Of a DNA stretch of 64,000 nucleotides, positions 1 to 10,683 are shown one piece after another. The DNA comes from Tetrapyrgos nigripes (lineage: Eukaryota > Basidiomycota > Agaricomycetes > Agaricales > Campanellaceae): contig JAACJM010000005.1 of the NCBI GenBank assembly GCA_013368315.1, positions 806,001-870,000 on the forward strand, in the 5' to 3' direction. Below the pieces are notes generated by a model that saw nothing but the letters and a program-made list of their open reading frames with translations, did no database searches and was not told where the DNA came from. How positions within the stretch are numbered: position 1 is the first letter of the stretch; each line of letters starts with the position of its first letter. The position numbers and the translations under genes were made by a program.

Positions 1-300
1 CTCCATCGATAAGAGTTTCCACAGAAATGGCTATTCCGTGCAGAAGATGATCATGGGTTGGCTGATAAATAAATTAAAAAATACATGTTTCGACTCATGG
101 AGTGAAGAAGAATTATGACACTCTTCTCGCCTGTTCTTTCCATCTCTTTCTTGTAATACTAGTTATTTGGTCGCTTTCAAACATGTCTCGATACTGGAAG
201 TGAGCTGAAGGTAGGAAAGAATACAAAGTCAAGCATGACGGACAGTATTTTCTCGCGTCAAACCCACTATCACCTCGAGGTATCGACAGTCGACTATAAT
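1..300 (-). CDS. 3' part of a DUF6534-like membrane protein gene, cut by the window edge
   Basis: Minus-strand fragment whose last visible exon (61 down to 1) reads PTHDHLLHGIAISVETL. This is close to PTHDHPPHGVSISVETI, the last exon of the gene at 4743-7065. The intron position and phase also agree: an acceptor TTATCAG at about 62-68 and a phase-0 donor at 116-121. The exon above it (122 to about 300) contains a FDARKYC stretch where the paralogue has LNARQGL, the usual last-helix motif of this family. Further upstream exons are not convincing, so the copy may be degraded. The family is predicted multi-pass membrane protein of unknown function, abundant in Agaricomycetes. Similarity to the neighbour is seen directly; the family name is inferred. 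Confidence 0.45.
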
Positions 301-2600
301 GATCTCTGCTTAGGGGAACGTAAGAAATAAGAATTCGATGCTCATAAGTATATATCAATAAGTGGCCATGGTTAGAATAAGTAGAGTCAGACAAGCTCGA
401 ACAATATATACTTACCTGGAGGCTGGGAAAGGCTGTATGTAGCTCGACATTCTCGACATGTCCTCTCATTTTTCTTCAATTGTGCCAGTATCGAGTCTAT
501 CAACGGCCCAACCAGTGATATGTAGGAGCCATACCTACGGCTCGGCCTACTTACTGCTGCTTCCCATACCGCTCCGGGCCATCGTGTAACGCGCCTAGGA
601 GCGCGTGACCTCAATCTCGACTAGCCAGCAGCTACGAGTAGACCTCTGTCTATTATGAGAAATAGTGAGGTACGAAAGTACGTAGATGATGGTCGAAGGT
701 CAAGAAAAAGATAGATTATCTAAGTATCGATAAAGAAAATTTAAGGGTAGGAAAAGATAAGATATACCTAAACGGGACAGGCCCGTTACACATCGCTAGC
801 CATACTGTTCCGATTTGTACCGTTGGTACTACGTGTATAAGTACCCCAGTATGGACTAACCTTACATCTGTAAGTCGGCATCTTCCGCAACGTCCAAGCT
901 TGCTTATTGTGCTGTTTCTCGGTCTTGACTGACGCCAGTGTGCTCACCAAGGGCTCAAGACCCTGGTATCTCTCGGTAACGCGAAAGCTTGCCTTGGTTA
1001 AGAGTCTCCTGAACCCAACTTACCGAACCTGCGGTTCATTACAACATATACAAGAGGTTTAACGGCGTTCCATCCTACATACTATGTACTTAGTATATAG
1101 CTGTCAAGGAGGCAAACGCTGGGATCGGCTTCGGTGAAAAAAAGACTGAATGCCGGGGCATCCAAATTGCATAGTCACACGCGGAAGCCTCAGATCCTAA
1201 GTTTCTAAGGACGAGTCAGAATGACTCCCTGAAGAGCCTCGTAACTAGTCTCCGGCTGTATAATAATGTCAATCATTTGCAGTTTCACATCTTCTAGTAC
1301 GTAGTTGACCTGCAAAGTAAATTACCCAGTGCAAGAGCGGTTGTCAAGGAAAATTGATGGACCTCATAATACATCTGAAGGTTGAAGGGACATGGAGACG
1401 AGTCCTGGTCCCCATTAGAGGTCTAGTTGTTCGTCACAACAATAAAGATGATTAAAAAGCAATGGCGATGATAGCCAACATGAGATGATGGACGACGACA
1501 ACATATGAAGATATGGGATATGGGGAGCTGGAGACGCGAAGACTCTGACGCCGAATTGGGAGGCGGAGTCCCCTGAAGAGGGTCTTGCACACCGGACGCA
1601 AACCCCCTGTAGCTCGATATACAATGGATTTACCGGGGATTTATTCCTTGCCATTAGAGGTGATCAGCTGCGGCCTCCGGAGGATTCCGACACTTTGCCG
1701 AAAGCTAACCGCGGATGACTAAGGATAAAGTGCGACGCTGACAGCTCATCGTCTCGACCTCGACCTTCTCCGATTCTTTCTAGGGGAGGCTCTGCTGCAT
1801 CCATAATGGGTAGAAGCAAGAGGATCTGAGCCAGTAACTTTTTTCTGCACTTCAGACTCGTCATGATGCAAATGCTACAGAGGAAGACTGATTTGAGGAA
1901 TGTAGAGCATAAAAAGCCGGCTCTGGTACCAGAGGTGGTGGAGGGGCTTGAAAAATGAATGTACGTGGTTTCGGCAGTGGGGAGCGTCGTTATCGCTGTC
2001 GTCGACCATGAAGTTGTGTGCTAGGGGTTAGAACCGGTCTGAGTCGTACCCGATGTCATGCCGTCACACAAACTTAGCCGCAACTTAAGCGAACAGTGCG
2101 TTGCTGATCACCTCTATTCATTCCCCAGTGAGGCAAAGGATTGACATATAATCTCCGGTAAGTCCATTGATATGGCCAGAGATTTACGGAGCTTTGCACG
2201 CAGTGGCACTTGAGAAAACATTGGTCAGACGCGGCACACAGCCACCTACCCCATTATTGACTTCTGAAAGGTATTCCTTTCCGCCCATTATGCATTATGT
2301 ATCTTTCTTTTTCAGCTGTAGGAACATTTGATTGCTTGAACTGCTCACGATGTCGCGCAAAAAAGTCGCCGAATTATCAGGGATCCAGGGTAATCCCCTT
2401 GACAAGCAAATGTACCTGTGGCTTTTGTGTGGCGTACAGTTCTGAAACATTGTTCCTGTAGATCTACATTTTCTTCGTTTCCTTCTAGGCCTCGACTCAT
2501 TGAATCCCTCCCCCGCTCCGCACTTTTTTTGGATAGATTCACAGTCTGGATAGGGTGGCACCTTTTTAATGAAGGAATGGATAGATAGGCGCCTAGTAAG
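301..2600. other. No convincing gene; contains a fragment of a dispersed repeat
   Basis: Only short ORFs without recognisable domains. Between about 1080 and 1245 the minus strand carries GTTACGAGGCTCTTCAGG followed by a stretch that also occurs, diverged, near 17936, 28770 and 52984. It is therefore a fragment of the MITE family described at those sites. An inverted GCGCCTAGGAGCGC lies near 591-604. Nothing else could be supported. Confidence 0.4.
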
Positions 2601-2767
2601 TGGCTAGTGATTGAAGTCTTGAAAAGTGAAAATGTTGACAGAGGAAATGTCGGAGGCTCAGCGCCCGGAATGGGATCAGATGGTATAAGAGAAGTACCGC
2701 CAGACGACTCCAGTATCCTCATCTCATCCTCAGACTTTCTTTCTCTCTCCCAGCCTTCGCCTTCCAG

Positions 2768-2780
2768 TCTTTATAAGTCA
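2768..2780 (+). promoter_or_regulatory. TATA-like element upstream of the CVNH gene
   Basis: CTTTATAAGTC lies about 75-80 bases before the ATG at 2850. It follows a pyrimidine-rich stretch with many TCT/CTC steps at about 2722-2768, a common fungal core-promoter layout. Position and sequence are the only evidence. Confidence 0.4.
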
Positions 2781-2849
2781 CTTCTCTACCGTGTAAGCAT
2801 TATCAACGACGAATTTCGAATTTTTGGCTGATAATTCACGTTTAGAACC

Positions 2850-4430
2850 ATGCCTTTCGACAAGACTTGCATCAATCCTCGTTTGAGCGAAAAGCGTGAT
2901 CATCTTATCATCGACTGTAAAACCCACAATGGCGACAAAGTGGAACTTACCTTGAACCTTGATACTTTACTGGGTAACGACAACGGCAAATTCAAATGGA
3001 GAAGTCATTCCTTCATCGCAACTGCTAGGAATATCTCGTTGGACGGTTCCATCCTCAAGGCCGAACTGCAGCAACTTACAGGCAAATGGGTCGCTGATAA
3101 GATCGACCTCAGCCTTCATATCAAGAACGATAACGGCAAACTTGTGCCTATCGATGCTACTATCCTCAAAGCTGCAAGTCTTACTCCTCCTCCTACTCCG
3201 TGAGTCAGCATAAATATTCACTTGTTTATTTTTCGTGTTCAATGATAGCTTGTACCGCTATCTATCAGCCCCATTATAGATATCCCCCCTCCTGCGTACT
3301 CCAAGGAGAGCAAGTTCTCGGCATACAGAACGTATTGTTCATCCCAATTGTGAGTACCTCTTGCCGCTGAATATCCTAGTGGAGTTTTTGACTTTATCCT
3401 ATTATAATTAAGTAAATCCCAAGGATCTCGATCATCTTCCTACTTTATGTATTCCGTGGCATCTGACAAGTTGCGCTTGGTGGGGTCAACCCTCCACGCA
3501 GAGTGTCTCAAGTTGGATGGGAGCTACGCTGTGCAGACGTTGGACCTTGCCAAGTACATTGGTGTCGTCAACGGCCATCTCGTTTGGGGTTGCAGGGACT
3601 TCCATTCGGCTTGCCGAAGCGTCAAGCTCGAAGGATACGTCCTCCACGCGGAGTGTCATGACGAGAAGAAGGTCGTGATCAAATCCTCATTGGATCTCAG
3701 TCGCTATCTGCACTCTTACGATGGCGTACTGAGCGTGAAGGTCACCGTGGATAGTTCGGAACTTTCAAAATTGTTCAGCGAGGCGAGATGGTTGAAGTTT
3801 AGAGTCGTTACCGAGCCTGATTCGTCTGTCGTCGTTGGCGGTTCAGCATTCAAATCGGTTTTCCACAGTCTCGCTGAGGCGACCTCCGCGTACGTCCACA
3901 CGGAGATGACACAGTATCTAGCAGACACAATCGGGCAGGATATCAAGAGTCTCTTGATCGAAAAAGTCCGAGCAGAGATGACTCGGACTGTTACGGCCTC
4001 GATGACCATGGCGCTTCAGAAACAACTTTCGGAGAAGATCGAGGTGGCTTTTGCAGCAACCAAGAAGACCGTCATCGAATCGTGCAATGAGATGATTAAT
4101 GTTGCGGTGAATAAGGTCAGCACGCAATGTACGGAGTCTGTCGTTCTTTCGGTGGGCGAACATGTGGCTACCCAGTGTAATCTCGCTATCGCTAGTGCCA
4201 CGCAGGAGGTGACTTCCACTGCTATCGCACATTTCCGGGAGAATGTGGAGATTTTGATGAGCAACAGTTGGTGGTGGCTAGTACACGTCGTGCGCGCACG
4301 GAGGCAGCTTTATTGGCGGTGTATAAAGAGTTGGGAGCTGGAGGAGTCTGGGATTGAGTCTGTAATCATCTCCTCCCTAGCATACTCATATATTGTACTT
4401 ATCTTATTTATCATCGTTCATTACGCTTAG
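2850..4430 (+). CDS. Tandem cyanovirin-N (CVNH) domain protein with helical C-terminus
   Basis: Three exons join cleanly: 2850-3199, 3269-3349 and 3413 onward (introns of 69 and 63 nt). They give two CVNH repeats. Repeat 1 (residues about 10-105) shows LSEKRDHLIIDCK, the paired NISLDGSILKAEL segment and the IKNDNGKL turn. Repeat 2 (from about 150) shows LRLVGSTLHAEC, VNGHLVWGC and VKLEGYVLHAEC. CVNH folds are carbohydrate-binding (mannose-type) and in fungi are usually small proteins of about 100-110 residues, so a tandem pair with a long tail is unusual. The tail (about 130 residues, rich in Ala, Thr, Glu) looks helical, perhaps coiled. The C-terminus is uncertain. Reading straight on gives 482 aa ending at 4430. 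A possible 59-nt intron (4209-4267) gives 438 aa ending in VYKELGAGGVWD at 4357, which looks more natural than the Trp-rich alternative. No signal peptide is seen, so a cytoplasmic role is likely. Confidence 0.78.
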
Positions 4431-4742
4431 CTCTTACCAGTATCACTTCTTACACGTTTCTCTTTCGATCGTACTTTCTATTACTTATACGCTCATTTGT
4501 ATCTGATTCCTCAGTCGAAACAATTCTATATTCTTTGTAATCTTCCTTTCTTATTCATCGGGCTCATGTCGTCCTAGATCCTCACATAAGTTGGAATGGT
4601 ATATCAAAGATTTTATTGTATCTCTCTTATCATGGGTTAATGTTAGTATATACAATAGGACTCCCGCTCTCCCCGTTTCCCAAGATGAGTGTGCATGAAT
4701 ACACCTCGTACCCTACTCTTGAATGCGTACAAATTAGGTAAA

Positions 4743-7065
4743 CTACCTGCTCTTCTTCGCAAGTTCAGAGTCCTTGTCACCTATCCTACTACGATCACTG
4801 ATAGTCTCGACTGAAATTGATACGCCGTGCGGAGGATGATCATGAGTTGGCTGAAAAGTACGCACATCAGAAAGGGTTTGGAGACCAGCGATGAAGAGAA
4901 TGTAGTAAGCATTTCAAATTCTACTCACAATCAGACCCGAATACTGATCCTGCATGAACAAACTCTGATTCAAAGGTACCGTTCTATGCGAAGGAGTTTG
5001 AGATCCGATACCGCCTGCTGAGATGATGGGTAGAGGAAATGGAGAGCGATTGTCGAGTTCATCTCGGAGACCTTGCCGAGCGTTTAATACCGCGAGGTAT
5101 GAATTCAGATACACTAAGAGTGGATGGGGAAAGGATGTGAACCTTTCAGTTGTAATTTGAGGATGTGAACGAAGACCAATAAAAAATCTTACATTTCGAC
5201 ATTGGGAAGTATAGACCTATGGAATTATGGAATTTTGTTTAATGAAGCAAAGAGGCGAACGTGAGTCATGCCACTCCTGAACTGACCTAGGAAAATCAAG
5301 TTGGTCGGCATCACAATGTAGGTGATCAGCACCGAGAAGCTGTCTATCCTGAGTGCAGACACATATAATATGTGCATAAGCACCTTGAACCTGCGCTTAA
5401 AATAATTGAGGTCGACTTACGTGACGATTAACCCAGTATTGACCGAATAGATTATCAGAGTCGAAATGAGGGAGTTTGTCCTAAAAGATTCGAATAAGGC
5501 TTTGCATCAGCTACTCTGAGTTATATTCAAGCTGGTAGTGCGAGTCAAAACAACCATTGAACGGGGAGGACTCTCACCTCTTAATTCCCGTCCTTGATCT
5601 GTACAACAGTACACACTGAATCCCTGCGACGCATAAATCACTGGCAGCTCCTGCAGCGAATGCTAGGTAGATATAAATCTGCCCCGAAGCCGCAACGTAC
5701 GATGATCAAACTCGATTATTACTAGGAAAGAACTAAAGATCTAGTAGACTGACTGATAGCAAGCCAAGTTCAAAGTACGTTGGTATCAAGAACCTGTATA
5801 TGGTAATCATAATCAATGTCAGTACAAAAGTCAGGCAGAGAGAAAATGGGTATTATATTCACCCTTTCACGGTAAGTACTTTATTATGGTGTCAGTGATA
5901 TCAAGGTCAGGCCAGAATAATAGAATGCTGGACTCACTGAATCCAGAGACTGTTTCCCATATGTTCTCGATCAGCTATTATCAAAAGGTAAATTGTAAGG
6001 TCGTGAAATTACCGAGCGACAGCAGCGAAACGATCATCTACATTCAAACGAAATGCAAGTTGAGCCAGCTTGAAGACATTTGAACGGAAATAACGATTCG
6101 GATATTACATACAATTAAAGAGGTGATCATTAGGTTACGGCTGCTCACTTGAGCAAGTCATCATGAGCAGGAGCGAGAGCTTCAGAACAAATGGATTGAA
6201 CTTACGATGATAGATTCGTACAGTGAACATGCTATCGTAAGTTGAGGAAAGGTAAATCTCTGAAAAGGGCGTTGAAGGTGAAACGCTAACCCCCGTACAA
6301 TGAAATTGGAAAGACACTATATATATGCATACGTCGTCAATTAGTGGCAAAAGTCTTCAATGGATTGATAGCCTCGGGATGTCGACTCACAGTTACTGCT
6401 ACGTGAACCTTCGTGTTACTATGAGTCGCATATCCAAACCAAATGACGTGAAAACTCACAATCGCACTCCTAAACAAAAGTATTAGGGTATACACAGTAT
6501 TTTCAGGAACTACATACCATATAGGCACCACGACAGCGATTGGATTAAGGAAACTGGTGACGCAATAATAATAGATAACATGACAGATGAAAATCGTGTC
6601 TGTGGTATCGAGAAGCCTGTTCGGGGGAAGTGATATACATATCATGACCATGAGCATGAGAGTCTTTAATACTTACCAGAGGAAGACGATCTTTCATTAT
6701 CGAAGAATAAGAGAATAAGTCAACGAATACAGACGTTGGAAGTTTTCGTTTACTCACCGAAGCCTTGAACACCCTTGTGTCCATGGAGTGTCCCGTGAAG
6801 AAACTGTATGTCTGGACACAGGTAATGCCCCATATTCTAATAGTTAAATTGCAAGGCAAGTTAACGGGGCATAAAGCGGCGAGCGGTGAGTGATTGTAGT
6901 GATTGAAGAAGGGACGGTCAAATACAGACGTACGAGTATCAGATCAGATTTAGTAGATGCATTAAGAACGACGAAAAGGCCCACTCACGCCGTAGAGATC
7001 AAGCTCCCGATAACTATGGGTCCCAGTATTTGATCAAAACTCGAAAGAGGTAGCAATGCCGTCAT
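4743..7065 (-). CDS. DUF6534-like multi-pass membrane protein
   Basis: Intron-rich minus-strand gene. Exons with closing phases are 6989-7065, 6758-6836, 6677-6690 (14 nt), 6518-6616, 6391-6469, 6206-6316, 6013-6068, 5578-5678, 5421-5480, 5287-5348, one from about 5115 down to 4929, and 4743-4850. The product starts MTALLPLSSFDQILGPIVIG, the typical family N-terminus, followed by ITCVQTY and LDTTDTIFICHVIYYYCV in helices 1-3. The diagnostic core is AAGAASDLCVAG, YRSRTGIKRT and LIIYSVNTGLIVT. The last helix ends in YLNSYLAVLNARQGLRDEL. The protein is probably an integral membrane protein of about 330 residues; function is unknown for the family. The junction between 6013 and 5678 did not close in frame by hand, so either a small exon was missed or the copy carries an indel there. 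It faces away from the CVNH gene only in order, not in shared control. Confidence 0.7.
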
Positions 7066-8400
7066 CGCTTGGCCTGAGTCCGGAGCAAAAACAGCGCGTT
7101 GGTAGGTCCCAGTCGTCCAGTAAGTAATCCCGTAAGTGAGTAGGTGGAAGCAGTGGAAGTGACGAAGGAGGGCTAAGAAGAGAGACTGGCAGCTTGGTAT
7201 CGGGTGCACTTATATTAGATTAAGAGGTCCATTCGGTATATTCGGGTACATCGTGACGTTGCCAAACTTATGTCACCGATAACCAATACAACTCGGTTTA
7301 ATCTTGGATATGGATGTGAGATGGACTAGGTTCCATATGGTCCTTGTTAATTATATCTCAGTGATGTGAAAATTGACGACCACTTTGAGATGTAAGTTGA
7401 CTGTAAGAGAGAGTTGAAGAATCGCCGGTGAGAACCCGATGTCAGGCGTTAAATGCGGATGAGCATGAAAATGTGTGTCCGGGTTCCAGCTGCAAAATTA
7501 ATTTTCTGATCCGAAGTTTAAATTCGAGTACTCTGACCAGTACCGCGATGATGTGTGTTTGCCAGATGAGATGGTATAGGATAGTTTGGGGCGCAAGCAA
7601 AGATAGATAGATAAGGGCGCGTGTAGTAAGAAGAGATAACGCCATACCCAGAGATAGCCAGTGCAGATCACCTGAGACAAATCTCAACGAGGTTGAATCC
7701 AGCTAGAAGACGCTTAGTAAGTAGTGAGGAGAGGTGCGCACATATAGCTTATAAGCAGGTAAAGACAACCTAAGCCAGCCTACCGAATGCCTAAGAAGGT
7801 TGTGTCGAAGGGCATGTCCAGGTTCTCAAACGATAACAGTGCAGTGATAGAACATGTCAAGGCCTTGAACTCGGGATGCTGATCACTGTGACATAGGACA
7901 TACAACTTACAAGACAAACGCCAGGCGCAAATCTGCGCCACATCAGCAAATCGGTATATTTACTCACGGACTTACGCGGCTTACCCGCTCACCCATAAGT
8001 CCGCAAGTTCGGGCGCTTCAGTGTTTACGCCTTCTCAGCATTAGAAAGATCCACAATACTATTGAAATGATGAATATGACAGCTAAAATGACTTTCTACA
8101 TGCGAGGGACCTACCAACATGTGAATACATATACTTTAATGGTACGTGGAGCCATTTCTGCAGAAAGTCCTCCAGTGAAGACAATGTCTCTACACAGCAA
8201 CAACTATCATCTCCTACCACTTAGCTGACTTCAATAGACTCATAAGTATATGGTATAGAGGGGGAAAAGAAGAGGACAGGTCCTAGCCTACCTTTTAAAT
8301 CAGGCATGTCCGAACTCGCGGAAAATTTGCGTGGACTTACGAACTTACAAACTTCTAGCTTACAGGCACTTGCAAGCACTTGTGTAAGCGGCCGCAAGTG
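7066..8400. other. No gene recognised
   Basis: Contains the presumed 5' region of the DUF6534-like gene and short ORFs with no recognisable domain. Near 8361-8408 a 15-bp inverted repeat (CTTACAGGCACTTGC and its complement) stands just before the MITE at 8409. Confidence 0.35.
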
Positions 8401-8408
8401 CCTGTAAG

Positions 8409-9067
8409 TAAGGCTGCAACCAAATACTATTAATTACTGTTATAACCTGTTATAACTGCTTAGTCTCAAGTGGTGGCTCAGGGAGCTGAAAATAAGCTGC
8501 TTCAGTACCTGAATCAAAACAACCTCACCTGTAAGAGTACCAATTACTAACCTACAAGAGTATTTCCCCCTCAAGAGTTGGTCTTGGAAAGCTTGCAAAT
8601 GTCAAAGACTCTTCCTTCACCTTCTGCCAACTTATTGCATTTGCAGAGTGTGTCCTGAGTTTGGTCTGAGCATGCTAATTATGTAAATAAGTAAAGAATT
8701 ATCTGGCTTTTTGCGCATAATGTAGTCATGGATTGCACTGAGGACATATCAGGCCAGCATTGGGTGGTAACAGTGATACCCCTGAAAAAGATGGATTTTT
8801 GAAACAGAAGGAGCCTACATACTTTGTGAAATGAGGTCAAGGGGAGGGTTATGTGAAAGGAATACTCTGTATGTACACTGTAGATGAGAGGTAAAGTCAG
8901 AAACAAGGCCATTGTAAAGTATAAAAACAGATTCAGTTGAAAATCAGCTCTGTGAAGATTATCACCAGATGGAGTACCTATAGGGAACCAGTTAGTAACT
9001 AGTTATGACTGATTATAACGTTAATTATGCTCTGAGGCATAACAGTATTTAACATGTTGCAGCCTTA
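8409..9067. mobile_element. hAT-type MITE with 8-bp target duplication
   Basis: The 659-bp element is bounded by perfect 12-bp terminal inverted repeats, TAAGGCTGCAAC at 8409 and GTTGCAGCCTTA ending at 9067. It is flanked on both sides by the 8-bp direct repeat CCTGTAAG (8401-8408 and 9068-9075). Beyond the perfect 12 bp, the ends keep looser similarity (AAATACT, ataac motifs). An 8-bp duplication is typical of hAT elements. No transposase ORF is present, so it is non-autonomous. Confidence 0.8.
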
Positions 9068-9075
9068 CCTGTAAG

Positions 9076-10120
9076 TGATCGAACAAAATGCTGATGCACT
9101 GGGACCAAAACTGTTGAGCAGTGAGTGCTACAATGGACGAAGGCCTCAAATCGATAAGAAGACTGGACTGTTTAAGGATACAGAGACTCATCAGTCTCAA
9201 GACACATTGATTTTGTTTTGTAGTTGGGAGGAGAATTATAGAAGATGACGCAGTTAGTACCTGGGATTAAGCTATGGTGAACAATTAGGTGAGTGGCAAC
9301 TTCCACTGCGTTCTCTGAATTATCATTACCGCGGATAACGTGAGCTTGCTACGACCCTGACCCTTTCCTACTATGGGACCACATTTAGATGACAAAGAAG
9401 GTAGAGCAGCCACCTTCAGCGGTCAAACTAGTTTTTGCAACTCCTAAAAGCGTCATCAAGGTTAAACAAAGCCACTGACTGCTAAGGATACAAGAATGCG
9501 ATACTGACTTTGTGGTCGTACTTCTGACTCGTTGCCAGTGTTCCTCGATTTTGGACATACAATGTCCAGGTACAGTGACACTTGAATATGCACTGACAAA
9601 TACTATTGTACTCTCCTATAATTCACTGGAAATACTGTCTGTAAGTATAGAGAACAGATATTGTGATTGTTATCAAGTCATGAAGTCATCAAACTGGATA
9701 ACAACTGATAGATGGAACCAGTGATTCGTCAATCATCAAGTCAGAAAGGGTGCAGAAAAAAGTGAATGCCCACCACCGCGCCTGAGTTGTTTCACCGCTA
9801 TGAATAAATTCCTTGTTATTACCACTCTGTAAGGCAGGTGACAATAAATAATCATGAGATGGTCGTCTGTTTGATTTTGGACTGAATTTTTGTGTGGTTG
9901 ATTGTGAGCTCGTTGCTGGGAGAAAATGTCTTATACTCACTGACAGAGGCACACTGGCTGATAACTCTGGGAATCCCCTCAGAAGTACTCATTCCATAGT
10001 CAGCTGCATCAACTACAATTGCCAAGAGATATGCCTGTAATTGACTTTGTCGGGGTCTATTGCTGAGGCACTCATTATCACTTTATAGACTGCTAAAACT
10101 CTCTGCCTTGCACCAAAAGA
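9076..10120. other. No gene recognised
   Basis: Short ORFs only, without domains or convincing splice structure. Nothing supportable was found. Confidence 0.35.
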
Positions 10121-10130
10121 CAGACACTCC

Positions 10131-10475
10131 ATCCTCAAATAGGGAATGCTCCAATAGTGCCATGAAGGATTGGAGCATAGGACATCCAGACACTCCATCC
10201 TCTGCCTTTCTCATGCCTCTCTCATGCCCCTCCCCTGGCCCTGCCCCTGTGCTGCCCATCCATCCTCAAGTAGTGAACACTCCAGTAGTACCATGAACAA
10301 TTGGAGTGTATGACATCCAGACACTCCATCTTCTGCCCCTCTCATGCCTCTCTCATGCCTGCCCCTGCCCCTGCCATCCCCTGCCCATCCCCTGCCCCTG
10401 CCCATCCCCTGCCCCTGCCCATCCCCTGCCCCTGCCCATCCCCTGCCCCTGCCCATCCCCTGCCCCTGCCCCTCC
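10131..10475. repeat. Tandem duplication plus 17-bp GC-rich minisatellite
   Basis: A unit of about 131 bp beginning ATCCTCAARTAG (10131 and 10262) occurs twice. It is followed from about 10360 to 10472 by a minisatellite with the 17-bp unit CCCATCCCCTGCCCCTG repeated about five times. Open frames through it (Pro-Ala-rich on plus, Gly-Arg-rich on minus) come from the repeat and are not considered genes. Confidence 0.85.
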
Positions 10476-10683
10476 TGACTCCACCCTAGGAAACCCATAA
10501 TAACCCACTACAACAATGGACAGAACTTTCCTCAGCCAAGAAGAGCCAAAGTCTTTTCACTCCCCCATTGATGAAAGAGAATGAGTTGGGTTTAGCAGTG
10601 CGGGAAAAGTATAATAAGCTGGAGGTTGGTTGGAGGTGATGTCAGGCTGGCTGCTGGCGTGGATTTTGAGTGAGTCATTGTTG

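Noticed and set aside
5886..6083. Plus-strand ORF of 65 codons
   Set aside because: It overlaps exons and introns of the DUF6534-like gene on the other strand and has no domain.
10211..10500. Gly/Arg-rich (minus) and Pro/Ala-rich (plus) ORFs
   Set aside because: They exist only because a 17-bp minisatellite keeps several frames open.
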